A stretch of DNA of 64,000 nt from a bacterium (GTDB lineage Bacteria > Actinomycetota > Thermoleophilia > Solirubrobacterales > Solirubrobacteraceae), in contig JAJPKQ010000004.1 of assembly GCA_021323635.1 (NCBI GenBank), positions 62,001 through 126,000 on the forward strand, written 5' to 3'. Numbering within the stretch: the first letter of the stretch is position 1; the number at the start of each line of letters is the position of its first letter. A model generated the notes under the pieces. The model was not told the DNA's origin, did no database searches, and saw only the letters and a list, made by a program, of their open reading frames with translations. This document shows, in pieces, positions 45,718 to 54,255 of this stretch. The position numbers were made by a program, and so were the translations under genes.

Positions 45718-46515
45718 TCAGGCCACCGCACCGAGGCGATAGCCCACCGAGCGCACGGTCTGGATCGGCGCCGGACGCTCAGGCAGGGCGAGCTTGCGCC
45801 GCAGATAGCCGATGTAGACGTCGACGATGTTCGTTTCCGGGTCGTGCTCGTAGCCCCAAACCGCCGAGAGGATCTGCTCGCGCGAGAGCACCTGGCCGAC
45901 GTTGCGCATCATGAAGACCAGCAGCTCCAGCTCGGTCGCGGAGAGATGCAGCTGCTTGCCTGCCCGCTTCACGCGCCTGGTGATCAGGTCAACCTCGATG
46001 TCGGCCGCGCTGACGGTGGTCGTGCTCGCGAGCGTGTGCGCCGCCGCCCGCAGCTGAGCGCGCAGGCGAGCGATCAGCTCCGCAACTGAGAAGGGCTTGA
46101 CCATGTAGTCGACCGCGCCCGCCTCAAGACCGCTCAAGCGGTCGTCGAGCTCTCCAAGCGCGCTCAGGATGATCACCGGCATCAGCGGCCGCACCCGCCG
46201 GACCGCCTGCATGATCTCCAGGCCCGAGCGCCCAGGCAGGAGCAGATCGAGGACCATCGCGTCGAAGCTCTCCGTCGTTGCAAGCCGTTCGCCCTCGATG
46301 CCGTCCTGTGCGCACCTCACATCGAAGCCAGCCCCCGAGAGCCCGCGCTCCAGGAAGTCGATGATGCCGGGCTCATCCTCGACGACGAGGATGCGCGCGC
46401 CATCCGCGCGCGGGCCCGGCACGAGATCGCCCGAGGACCTCCTCTGCATCGCCGCCGGCCCCGGCGAGCGCGGCTCGCGAGCAGATCGATCGGGTGCCTG
46501 CGCTGCTTCGCTCAC
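45718..46515 (-). CDS. OmpR/PhoB-family response regulator
   Basis: This 265-aa regulator has a receiver domain (acidic pair in 'VVEDEPG', phospho-Asp in 'MVLDLLLPG', Lys in 'DYMVKPFS') and a winged-helix domain ending in 'NIVDVYIGYLRRKL' and 'IQTVRSVGYRLG'. It is the partner of the intact kinase just downstream. The GTG at 46515 lies 7 nt after a TATCCT hexamer; a GTG two codons upstream is only 1 nt from the hexamer. About 40 disordered residues precede the receiver, so a later ATG at 46449 is also possible. Confidence 0.93.
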   Translation of the reverse strand: MSEAAQAPDRSAREPRSPGPAAMQRRSSGDLVPGPRADGARILVVEDEPGIIDFLERGLSGAGFDVRCAQDGIEGERLATTESFDAMVLDLLLPGRSGLEIMQAVRRVRPLMPVIILSALGELDDRLSGLEAGAVDYMVKPFSVAELIARLRAQLRAAAHTLASTTTVSAADIEVDLITRRVKRAGKQLHLSATELELLVFMMRNVGQVLSREQILSAVWGYEHDPETNIVDVYIGYLRRKLALPERPAPIQTVRSVGYRLGAVA

Positions 46516-46522
46516 TGCCACC

Positions 46523-46528
46523 AGGATA
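46523..46528 (-). promoter_or_regulatory. Candidate -10 element (TATCCT) for the response regulator/kinase operon
   Basis: The hexamer lies 7 nt upstream of the GTG at 46515, matching the leaderless spacing. Confidence 0.35.
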
Positions 46529-46629
46529 GATCGCCCGCAGGCGCTTGCGGAGCACGCCGACGCGATGTGCAGAGCGCCGGCGCGCCCACTCTGACGGCCT
46601 GCGCCGATCTTAGAAAAAGCTCATACAGC

Positions 46630-46645
46630 GGTTAGAGGATGGTTA
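46630..46645 (+). promoter_or_regulatory. 11-bp-spaced direct repeat, candidate OmpR-type regulator site
   Basis: GGTTA occurs at 46630 and 46641, exactly one 11-bp helical turn apart, between the two-component operon and the redox operon. OmpR/PhoB-type dimers bind such head-to-tail repeats. The second copy is also part of a small inverted repeat (AGAGG and CCTCT). The actual consensus is unknown. Confidence 0.4.
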
Positions 46646-46706
46646 CCTCTCACTGTCAAAAAGGGTGCTGCACCAATGCTCGCCAGAAGGAAGAGATGAA
46701 AGCACC

Positions 46707-47189
46707 ATGAGCGCCCGTCAGACTCAACGCCCCAGGCGGGGCGGCTCGCATCAGGCGCGCGCGCACGCTCAGCTGCGGGTCGTGATTCGCAACCGTGCCC
46801 TCGAGCGATCGCGGCAGCTCAAGCGGGCGCTGCTTGCCGGCAGCGCCGCCCTCACCGCGATCTTCGGGGCGCTCGCGGCCGGCGCCTTCCCGGGCCGCAG
46901 CACCACGGCCTCCCACGCCGGCACAGCCGCAGGCGAAGGCACGGGCTCAGAAGCGCAGCGTGGCAGCTCCGCGCCGACGCCGCTGCGCGCCCCTGCCGAA
47001 GCGCCCACAAACGCCGAATCTCAGGGCGCCGGCGGCGGCGAACCGACTCAGGGCGGCGAAGCGCCCTCAGCGCAGAGCGGCAGCTCGGAAGCGCCCCCCT
47101 CAGGCGAAGGCTCCCGCGAAGCGCCTGCCGGCGAAGCCGGCACGCCGGCATCCGGCGGCGGCGAACCGGTGATCTCGGGAGGCTCCTGA
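46707..47189 (+). CDS. Membrane-anchored Glu/Gly-rich protein
   Basis: The 160-aa product is unrecognised. A basic cytoplasmic head of about 50 residues (many Arg and Gln) is followed by one hydrophobic helix (about 50-72, 'LLAGSAALTAIFGALAAGAF') and about 90 disordered residues rich in Gly, Ala, Ser and Glu outside the cell. Every Glu in the tail appears to be GAA. No FMN attachment motif (like D/S-G-A-T/S-T) was found, so it is probably not the ApbE substrate. It is the first gene of the redox operon and ends 2 bp before apbE. It may be an anchor or spacer. Confidence 0.6.
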   Translation: MSARQTQRPRRGGSHQARAHAQLRVVIRNRALERSRQLKRALLAGSAALTAIFGALAAGAFPGRSTTASHAGTAAGEGTGSEAQRGSSAPTPLRAPAEAPTNAESQGAGGGEPTQGGEAPSAQSGSSEAPPSGEGSREAPAGEAGTPASGGGEPVISGGS

Positions 47190-47191
47190 GC

Positions 47192-48193
47192 GTGCCCGCA
47201 GCCGCGGAGAGCCGCTGCGCGGCGCGCTGGCGGGCGCTTGGCACCAGCGCAGAGATCAGGGTGAGCGCACCGGAGGCGCTCGCGCGGGCGCGGGCCGAGG
47301 TCGAAGCTGTGATCGCTGCCGTCGACCTTGCCTGCTCACGCTTTCGGCCCGACTCGGAGCTCTCGCGGGTGAACGCCGCCGGGGGCCGGCGCACGCGTGT
47401 ATCCGCGCTCTTTCTGGCGGCGCTGCGCACGGCGCTGCGAGCCGCCGCGCTGACCGCCGGCGACCTGGACCCAACGATCGGCGGCGCACTGGTCCGCGCC
47501 GGCTATGACCGCGACTTTCAGCTGATCGATGCACGTATCGGCCACAGCGAGGAGGCGGCACGCGAGCTACGCCTGGCGCAGGCGCCGCGCCATCCGCGAG
47601 CGACGATTCCTCGCCCGGCGCGCTGGTCGGCGATCGAGATCGAGTGGCGCGAGGGCGTGGTGCGCCTCCCTCGCGGCGTCTCGCTGGATCTGGGCGCGAC
47701 CGCCAAGGCATTTGCCGCGGACCTTGCCGCCGCCCAAGCGCACAGGAGAACCGGCGCCGCGGTGCTTGTGAGCCTTGGCGGCGACATCGCGACGGCCGGC
47801 GGGGCGCCCGCCGCGGGCTGGCTCGTGCGCGTCACCGACAACCACCGTGCGGGCGCGCTGGCGCCCGGGCAGACCATCAGGCTGCGCGGCGGCGGGCTGG
47901 CAACCTCAAGCAAGGTTGTGCGCGCGTGGCGCTCTGGCGATGCGACGATGCACCACATAATCGACCCGCGCAGCGGGTGCCCGGCCCAGGGAGCGCTGCG
48001 CACCGCCTCAGTCGCCGCCGCCGACTGCACCGACGCCAACATCGCCGCCACCGCCGCCCTGATACGCGGGGAGGGCGCCGTGCGCTGGCTTGACCGGCTG
48101 CAGCTGCCCGCCCGGCTGGTCACCCTGGAGGGCAGGGCGATCGGCGTCGGCGGCTGGCCGGAGCAGAGGGGAGCAGCAAGCCGATGCCCGTGA
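47192..48193 (+). CDS. apbE: FAD:protein FMN transferase (ApbE family)
   Basis: This 333-aa enzyme transfers FMN from FAD to a Ser/Thr of a target flavoprotein. The family motifs are 'SLDLGATAKAFAADLAA', 'VLVSLGGDIATAGG' and 'MHHIIDPRSGCPA'. No lipobox or signal peptide is visible, although many family members act outside the membrane. The GTG at 47192 follows a GGGAGG site. The 3' end overlaps the ferric-reductase-like gene by 10 bp. No obvious target protein with the usual FMN site is encoded nearby. Confidence 0.9.
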   Translation: MPAAAESRCAARWRALGTSAEIRVSAPEALARARAEVEAVIAAVDLACSRFRPDSELSRVNAAGGRRTRVSALFLAALRTALRAAALTAGDLDPTIGGALVRAGYDRDFQLIDARIGHSEEAARELRLAQAPRHPRATIPRPARWSAIEIEWREGVVRLPRGVSLDLGATAKAFAADLAAAQAHRRTGAAVLVSLGGDIATAGGAPAAGWLVRVTDNHRAGALAPGQTIRLRGGGLATSSKVVRAWRSGDATMHHIIDPRSGCPAQGALRTASVAAADCTDANIAATAALIRGEGAVRWLDRLQLPARLVTLEGRAIGVGGWPEQRGAASRCP

Positions 48194-48879
48194 CGATCGC
48201 GCTCGGCGGCTCGCCCAGCATCTACTGGTACCTGACGCGGGCGACCGGGGCGGTCGCGCTGCTGCTGTTGAGCGTCACGTTGGCGCTTGGGGTGATCAAC
48301 GTCAGGCGGCTGAAGGGGCGGTCGCTGCCACGCTTTCTGCTCAGCGATATGCATCGCTACAGCTCCCTGCTGGCGGTTGTGTTCGTCGCGCTGCACGTGC
48401 TCACCACCGTGCTCGACGGCTTTGCTCCGGTGTCGCTGATTGCGGCGGTGGCGCCTTTCACAAGCTCCTACCGACCGCTATGGCTCTCGCTCGGCAGCGT
48501 CGCCTTCGATCTGCTGCTGGCGCTGATCATGACCAGCCTGCTCGCAGGTCGCCTCAGCCACCGCGCCTGGCGGGCCACGCACTGGCTCGCGTACGCATGC
48601 TGGCCGCTGGCGCTCGTCCATGCCCTTGGCACAGGCAGCGACGCGCGTCTCTCCTGGTTCCTGCTGATCGCCCTGCTCTGCGTGGCGCTCGTTGCGCTTG
48701 CGGTGCTGGCACGCGTGCTCAGCACCCCGCGCCTGCCCGCCTCCGCACGCGCCGGGGCGCTCGGCGCGCTGACCGCTTTCCTTCTCTTCCTCGTCATCTG
48801 GCTTCCAAGCGGCCCGCTCGCAAGCAACTGGGCGCGTCGCGCGGGCACACCCGCCGCGCTGCTGGGGCATCCAAAGTGA
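48184..48879 (+). CDS. Ferric-reductase-like transmembrane heme protein
   Basis: This 231-aa protein has six hydrophobic helices. TM2 carries H57 and H71 (14 apart) and TM4 carries H133 and H146 (13 apart), the spacing that binds two hemes b in ferric-reductase-like (FRD/NOX/YedZ) domains. No flavin or NAD domain is attached, so electrons would come from a separate protein, most likely the NuoF-like subunit and ferredoxin encoded next. It overlaps apbE (10 bp) and the next gene (4 bp, GTGA), which indicates tight coupling. The acceptor is unknown. Confidence 0.88.
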   Translation: MPVTIALGGSPSIYWYLTRATGAVALLLLSVTLALGVINVRRLKGRSLPRFLLSDMHRYSSLLAVVFVALHVLTTVLDGFAPVSLIAAVAPFTSSYRPLWLSLGSVAFDLLLALIMTSLLAGRLSHRAWRATHWLAYACWPLALVHALGTGSDARLSWFLLIALLCVALVALAVLARVLSTPRLPASARAGALGALTAFLLFLVIWLPSGPLASNWARRAGTPAALLGHPK

Positions 48880-50219
48880 GGGCGCCAGCCACAGCGGCGA
48901 CGCTGCCGCGACTGCTTGCCGGCATCAGCGACGAGGGACCGTGCGCGCTGGAGGCCCACCAGCGGCTGCATGGGCCGCTGCCGCCACCGCTGCGCTCCAA
49001 GCGCGAGCGCACGGCGCTGCTCGACGAGGTGGAGCGAGCGAGGCTTTGCGGGCGCGGAGGCGCGTACTTCCCGCTTGCCCAAAAGCTCCGTGCGGTGCTT
49101 GCCGCAGGTCACGTGCGTGCGCCCCGCTACGTTGTCGCCAACGGCGCCGAGGGTGACCCCAGCAGCGCCAAGGACCGCACGCTGATGCGCCTCCTTCCGC
49201 ACCTCGTGCTTGACGGGGTGGCGATCGCAGGCGATCTGATCGGCGCTCGCGGCGCCGTGCTGGCGATCGGCGCCGATGCGCACGACGCCCAGAGCGCGCT
49301 CGAGCGCGCTCTCCAGGAGCGCGCGAGGGCAGATGAGGGCCGACCGCGCACCGAGCTGGTGACGGTTCCGAATCGCTACATCAGCGGGCAGGAGACAGCG
49401 CTCCTGCGCTGCCTGGAGGGAGGCGCACCGTTGCCGCGCTTTGCCAGCCCCCCACATCAGCGCGGCCTGCGCGGGCAGCCGACGCTGGTCAGCAACGTCG
49501 AGACGCTGGCGCACCTTGCCCTGATCGCGCGCTACGGAGCGGATTGGTTCGCCCAGCTGGGCAGCGGGCACGAACCGGGCTCGGTGCTGGTCACGCTGTG
49601 GGGCGCCGCTTGCAACCCGGGTGTCTACGAGGTCGAGCAGGGGGCCCCGCTCGGCGCGCTGATCGATGCTGCGGGTGGCGCTGCCGCTCCGCTGCGGGCT
49701 GTGCTCTGCGGCGGCCTCGCCGGGGGCTGGGTGGACTCCTCAGAGGCGGCGATGATCACGCTTGACAATCGCGCGCTGTCCAAGCGCGGCCTCGGTCTTG
49801 GCGCCGGCACGCTGCTGCTGCTGCCCGAGCACGCCTGCGGGCTGGCCGAGACCGCGCGCATGCTGCGCTTCCTCGCCGCAGAAGCGGCAGGGCAGTGCGG
49901 GCCCTGTCGCCATGGCCTGCCCGCGATCGCAGACTGCTTCGAGGAGACGCTGCGCGGTCATCGTGGCGCGCGCGGGAGCAAGCGCCTGCTGGAGCTTGCA
50001 GCGCTGATCGATCGTCGCGGCGCCTGCTCGCATCCGGATGGGAGCGCACGGCTGCTGCGCAGCGCGCTGCGCGTGTTCGCACGCGAGCTGGAGTGGCACG
50101 CACGCAACGGCCTCTGCCCGGGGTGCGAGGCAGAGCCGATCCTGCAGCTCCGCCCGGCGCGCGCGCCACGCGCTCTTGCCATATCCGGCGCCAGGGAGGG
50201 CGCACGGAGCCTGCGATGA
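48876..50219 (+). CDS. NuoF-like (SLBB) NADH-binding flavoprotein
   Basis: This 447-aa protein resembles the NADH/FMN subunit of complex I: GRGGAYFP (59-66), 'GAEGDPSSAKDRTL' (90-103), 'YISGQETALLRCLEG' near 170, and 'PTLVSNVETLAHL' near 202, then an SLBB-like domain. At the C-terminus QCGPC gives C341 and C344, and C384 follows. The first Cys of the NuoF CxxCxxC ligand set is missing (Ala). An extra pair, C414 and C417 (LCPGC), is close by and may complete a cluster. It overlaps the heme protein and the ferredoxin genes by 4 bp each. It probably takes electrons from NADH and passes them to the heme protein. Confidence 0.87.
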   Translation: MRAPATAATLPRLLAGISDEGPCALEAHQRLHGPLPPPLRSKRERTALLDEVERARLCGRGGAYFPLAQKLRAVLAAGHVRAPRYVVANGAEGDPSSAKDRTLMRLLPHLVLDGVAIAGDLIGARGAVLAIGADAHDAQSALERALQERARADEGRPRTELVTVPNRYISGQETALLRCLEGGAPLPRFASPPHQRGLRGQPTLVSNVETLAHLALIARYGADWFAQLGSGHEPGSVLVTLWGAACNPGVYEVEQGAPLGALIDAAGGAAAPLRAVLCGGLAGGWVDSSEAAMITLDNRALSKRGLGLGAGTLLLLPEHACGLAETARMLRFLAAEAAGQCGPCRHGLPAIADCFEETLRGHRGARGSKRLLELAALIDRRGACSHPDGSARLLRSALRVFARELEWHARNGLCPGCEAEPILQLRPARAPRALAISGAREGARSLR

Positions 50220-50434
50220 GCAAGCAGCGCCTGATCGTCGACCCCATCTCCTGCGATGCGCATGGCATCTGCGCTGAGCTTTTGCCGGAGCTGATCGCAA
50301 CCGACGAGTGGGGCTATCCGCTGCTCTCCGAGCAGCATGTCCCGGCGGAGCTGCTTGCGCTCGCCAGGCAAGCGGTGCGCTCCTGCCCGCGACGCGCTCT
50401 GCTGCTTGCAGCGCAGCGGGAGAAGCGCGCCTGA
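50216..50434 (+). CDS. Small ferredoxin (3Fe-4S/4Fe-4S type)
   Basis: This 72-aa protein has 'SCDAHGICAELLPEL' and a downstream 'SCPRRAL'. The spacing C-x2-H-x2-C ... C-P matches single-cluster actinobacterial ferredoxins in which the second Cys is a His, giving a [3Fe-4S] cluster. Three Cys are present (about residues 20, 26 and 62). The ATG overlaps the stop of the NuoF-like gene (ATGA). It likely shuttles electrons within the operon's redox complex or to a soluble partner. Confidence 0.88.
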   Translation: MSKQRLIVDPISCDAHGICAELLPELIATDEWGYPLLSEQHVPAELLALARQAVRSCPRRALLLAAQREKRA

Positions 50435-50550
50435 GGGTGCGCGCAACTTTGGTGCGCGAGCCGTTTTTGCGCACTTGATTGCGGCGTGCGCAGCAGTCGT
50501 TGCCACCGCTGCGCCCCGATTGCGTCTCTGTTAGCGTCCGGTTAGAGCAA

Positions 50551-52245
50551 ATGCCGAGAGCAGCACGGTCTCCCGTGAACATACTCAGCCGAAGAGGCCG
50601 CCACATCTGGATGGCGGGGGCGCTGCTCGCCTGGGGCATTCTGGCGGCCACTCCGGCAAGCGCCCTTGCGGGCCTTGCAAAGAGCGGCGCTTGGTCGCTG
50701 CCCACCCAGCCGACGCTTGCCCCGCCCGGCGTTGACATCGCCGCCAGCGCCCCGCAGGGCAACCCGAAGGCGGGCGGCGGACTGGCGTCCAACGCCCCCA
50801 ACCAGCAGCCGGGCGACCTCTTCCTGGCGCCGATCAAGAACTATGCCGACTCGGCCGCCTTCGTCGGCAAGCCCGGGCCGGAGATCCTGGAAGCCGACGG
50901 CACGCCGATCTGGGAGGACCCGCTGGGCCAGTACATCAAGGCGGGCGGCTACGGCCGGCAGGTGGTGGCGATGGACTTCCACACCGACACCTATGAACAG
51001 CGGCCCGTGCTGGTCTGGTGGCAGGGGTACATCACGCCCAACGGCTTCGGCAACGGCGACTGGGAGATCGCCAACCAGCACTACCAGGTGATCGCGCAGA
51101 TCAAGCCGCCGCCGGGCTTTGAAATGGACTTCCACGAGATCCAGCTGACCGGCAACGGGATGGCATACATCATCGGCACGCGAACGGTCTCGATCAGCCT
51201 GACCTGCTGCGGCGGCCCCGCCAACGGCTCACTCTACGACGAGGTCGTCTTCGAGGTGAATGTCAAAACGGGCGCGATCGTCTGGGGCTGGGACCCCCTG
51301 CAGCACGTGCGCCTGAAGGAATCCTACTCGGGCATTCCCAAGAGCGGGCCATGGGACCCCTACCACCTCAACTCGATCAGCTTCGGCCCGGCCGGTGCGC
51401 CGATCATCAGCGCCCGCAACACCTGGGCCGCCTACTGGGTCGACCGCTCCAACGGCAGGATCATCGCAACGCTCGGCGGCAAGCACTCGAGCTTCCGGCT
51501 CGGGCCCGGCGCGCGCTTTGCCTGGCAGCACGATGTCCGCCAGCAGCCCAACGAGCAGATCTCGATCTTCGCCGACGAAGCCGCGCCGCCCGAGGGCAAA
51601 CAGTCGCGCGCGCTGCTGCTCCAGCTCAACTGGGCCAAGAGCAGCGCGACGGTCTTGCACGAATACTTCCTGCCGCACCCCGCGCTTGCGGGCAGCCAGG
51701 GCAACGTCGAGCGCGAGAGCAACAACAACCTCTTTGTCGGCTGGGGGCAGCTGCCCGACTTCTCCGAATATGCCCCCAACGGCCAGCTGCTCTACTACGG
51801 CTTCCTGCCGGGCGCCGATGAGTCATATCGGACCTACCGGGCTCCCTGGATCGGGCTGCCCGCCGGCAGTCCCTCCGTCCTGGCGCGCGCCAGCGCCCCG
51901 GGCACCGTGACGGTCTCGGCAAGCTGGAACGGCGCAACCCAGATCGTCTACTGGCAGCTGCTGGCGGGGACGAGCGCGAGCGCGCTTGCGCCGTTCGGAG
52001 GGCGCGTGGCGCGCAGCGGCTTTGAAACGGAGATCACAACTACCAGCCGCGGGCCCTACTACGCGGTCCAGGCGATCGACGCGGCCGGCAAGGTGCTGGG
52101 GACCTCGCCGGCGGTGAGCGCCAACGGCAAGCCGGCAAGCTCACCCGCTGTCTACGGCGCCACGATCATCACCAACGCACGCGACATCCTGCGCGCGCGC
52201 AGCGCGCGCAGGCGCCACGCGCTGCGCAGCCAAGGCCGCCGCTGA
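50551..52245 (+). CDS. Secreted arylsulfotransferase-like protein (first of two)
   Basis: This 564-aa secreted protein belongs to the ASST/Arylsulfotran_2-like propeller family. A signal peptide covers about residues 1-40. The motifs are 'PVLVWWQGYITP', 'DFHEIQLTGNG', 'ISARNTWAAYWVDR', 'FAWQHDVRQQPN' and 'NLFVGWGQLPDFSEYA'. The His in the DxHE and WQHD motifs are candidates for the sulfo-accepting residue. In actinobacteria the family is common but its substrate is mostly unknown. The ATG at 50551 has a TAGCGT hexamer 13 nt upstream. It lies 30 bp before a paralogue. GAA is used for about half of the Glu. Confidence 0.85.
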   Translation: MPRAARSPVNILSRRGRHIWMAGALLAWGILAATPASALAGLAKSGAWSLPTQPTLAPPGVDIAASAPQGNPKAGGGLASNAPNQQPGDLFLAPIKNYADSAAFVGKPGPEILEADGTPIWEDPLGQYIKAGGYGRQVVAMDFHTDTYEQRPVLVWWQGYITPNGFGNGDWEIANQHYQVIAQIKPPPGFEMDFHEIQLTGNGMAYIIGTRTVSISLTCCGGPANGSLYDEVVFEVNVKTGAIVWGWDPLQHVRLKESYSGIPKSGPWDPYHLNSISFGPAGAPIISARNTWAAYWVDRSNGRIIATLGGKHSSFRLGPGARFAWQHDVRQQPNEQISIFADEAAPPEGKQSRALLLQLNWAKSSATVLHEYFLPHPALAGSQGNVERESNNNLFVGWGQLPDFSEYAPNGQLLYYGFLPGADESYRTYRAPWIGLPAGSPSVLARASAPGTVTVSASWNGATQIVYWQLLAGTSASALAPFGGRVARSGFETEITTTSRGPYYAVQAIDAAGKVLGTSPAVSANGKPASSPAVYGATIITNARDILRARSARRRHALRSQGRR

Positions 52246-52275
52246 GCGGATGACGCCGATGATTGGAGGCAACTG

Positions 52276-54255
52276 ATGAGAAAGGGATCGATCCTGGCAG
52301 CAGCGCTCGCGATGCTTGCTGCCACGCTTGTGAGCGCGGGCGCAGCGGGGGCGGCCGGCCCCAGCGGCGCGCGCACGAGCACGCTCGGCGGTCGCAACTA
52401 CATTTCGGCGCCTGCGCTTCACCCCGCCCCCGTGCGGGCGCACATCCACGGTCCCAGGCGCTCCCCGGGCCTGATCTTCCTCGATCCCTTCGCAAGCTCC
52501 GCAAAGCCCCTGGTCGGAGAAGCTGGTGCCCTGATCATGGCTGAAGATGGATCGCCGGTCTGGTTTCATCCCGCGCCGGCGGGTGAAGAGATCGTTGACT
52601 TCCGCGCCCAGCGCTATCTGGGCAGGCCGGTGCTCACCTGGTGGCAGGGCACGATCGCGGTCCCGCCCAAGTACACCAACCTGCCCGCCGGGTCGCCGGA
52701 GCCCGGGGCGCGCTTCCTCATCTACAACGACCACTACCAGCAGATCGCCGTAGTCAAGGCCCCGGACGGCTGGACGCCGGACCTCCACGAGCTCCTGATC
52801 ACGCCGCGGGGAAGCGCGCTCTTCATCGCCTCGAAGGTGGTCACGATGAACCTGACCCCCTACGGCGGCCCCGCCGAAGGCAGGCTCGAGGACTTCGCGG
52901 TTCAGGAAGTCAACATCAGATCCGGGAAGCTGCTGTTCGAATGGAACATGCTCAAGCACGTCCCGCTCTCGGAGGCGCAGACTGCACCTCCGGCGGTGGG
53001 CGTCTGGGATCCCTATCACATGAACTCGGTCGCCGAATACGGCGCGCATGACCTGCTCATCTCCGCCCGCAACACCTGGGCGATCTACAAGGTCGCCCGC
53101 AGCGACGGCAGCGTTCTCTGGCAGCTGGGCGGAAGGGGCTCATCCATCAAGCTCCCGGCCGACGGGGCCTTCTACTGGCAGCACGACGCGCGCCCGCACG
53201 GAAAGACCCTTATCAGCCTCTTCGACGATGGCTGCTGCAACGTCCTCGCGCACGGCCTGGCCGCACCCGAGCAGAGCGCGCACGGGCTGCTGCTCAGGCT
53301 CAACCTCGCAAAGCACACCGCGGCCGTCGTGCACACCTACAGTCACACACCGCCGCTTGACGTGCCAAGCCAGGGCAACGTCCAGATGCTTGCAAACGGC
53401 AACGTCTTCATCGGCTGGGGCCAGCTCCCCTACCTCTCCGAATACACACGCTCGGGGAGGCTCCTCTACGAAGCGACGCTGCCGGAAGCAGACGAGTCTT
53501 ACCGCGCCTTTCGCGAGCACTGGGAAGGCCGGCCGCTGAGCAGGCCAAGCCTGGTCGCCGTTCGCAGCGGGAAGCAAGCCACCGCCTACGTCAGCTGGAA
53601 CGGCGCAACCGACGTCGCGCGCTGGGAGATCTTCGCAGGCTCCACGGCCAGGGCGCTGAGGCTTGCCGTCCGCGAGAGAAGACCCGCCGCCAAGGCCCCG
53701 GCGCGCGGCTTTCAGACAGCGCTGCCCATCGCGGCGGGAGGGTCGCTCTATGAGGCGCTGGCGCTGGGTCGACGCGGGCAGGTGATCGGCTCCTCCGGGC
53801 CGCAGCGGTTGGGCGCAAAGGCCGGTCGGGCGCTCGCGGCAATCCGGCACGCAAGCGAGCGCTTCGCCGGTGCGAGCGCCCCGGCGCAGAGCGTGATCGC
53901 ACACGGAGCCGATACCGCAATCAGGGTGATCTGCCCGGTCTCCGCCTTCAAGCGTTGCACGGTCAGGCTCACCCTCCAGAGCGCGCACCCGGTCAAGCTT
54001 GACGGGCGCACCAAGCTGCTGACCCTCGCCAGCGCCTCGGCGACGATAATGTCCGGCGCCAGCGCGCTCGTGCGCCTCACCCTCGGCTCCCAGGCACAGT
54101 CGCTGCTGCGATCCGCGCACGGCGGGCTCACGCCGATCGTGATCCTCGCCTCTGCCGACGGCCATGGCGCGCACGCGACGACGCGCCGTCAGATCACGCT
54201 GCGCTCTGCCGGCGCACAGTCCAAGCCGCGCGAAGAACCGTCCAATCTCTACTGA
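52276..54255 (+). CDS. Secreted arylsulfotransferase-like protein (second of two)
   Basis: This 659-aa paralogue of the preceding gene has a clear signal peptide (about 1-27), 'PVLTWWQGTIAVP', 'DLHELLITPRG', 'ISARNTWAIYKVAR', 'FYWQHDARPHG' and 'NVFIGWGQLPYLSEY'. After the propeller (to about residue 500) it carries an additional beta-rich domain with a Cys pair, absent from the first copy. The ATG follows GGAGG with ideal spacing. It was probably duplicated in tandem and then diverged. The sulfate donor or acceptor cannot be read. Confidence 0.85.
   Translation: MRKGSILAAALAMLAATLVSAGAAGAAGPSGARTSTLGGRNYISAPALHPAPVRAHIHGPRRSPGLIFLDPFASSAKPLVGEAGALIMAEDGSPVWFHPAPAGEEIVDFRAQRYLGRPVLTWWQGTIAVPPKYTNLPAGSPEPGARFLIYNDHYQQIAVVKAPDGWTPDLHELLITPRGSALFIASKVVTMNLTPYGGPAEGRLEDFAVQEVNIRSGKLLFEWNMLKHVPLSEAQTAPPAVGVWDPYHMNSVAEYGAHDLLISARNTWAIYKVARSDGSVLWQLGGRGSSIKLPADGAFYWQHDARPHGKTLISLFDDGCCNVLAHGLAAPEQSAHGLLLRLNLAKHTAAVVHTYSHTPPLDVPSQGNVQMLANGNVFIGWGQLPYLSEYTRSGRLLYEATLPEADESYRAFREHWEGRPLSRPSLVAVRSGKQATAYVSWNGATDVARWEIFAGSTARALRLAVRERRPAAKAPARGFQTALPIAAGGSLYEALALGRRGQVIGSSGPQRLGAKAGRALAAIRHASERFAGASAPAQSVIAHGADTAIRVICPVSAFKRCTVRLTLQSAHPVKLDGRTKLLTLASASATIMSGASALVRLTLGSQAQSLLRSAHGGLTPIVILASADGHGAHATTRRQITLRSAGAQSKPREEPSNLY

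Noticed and set aside
46707-47189. The first gene of the redox operon as the FMN-carrying target of ApbE
   Set aside because: No FMN attachment motif and no FMN-binding domain are visible.
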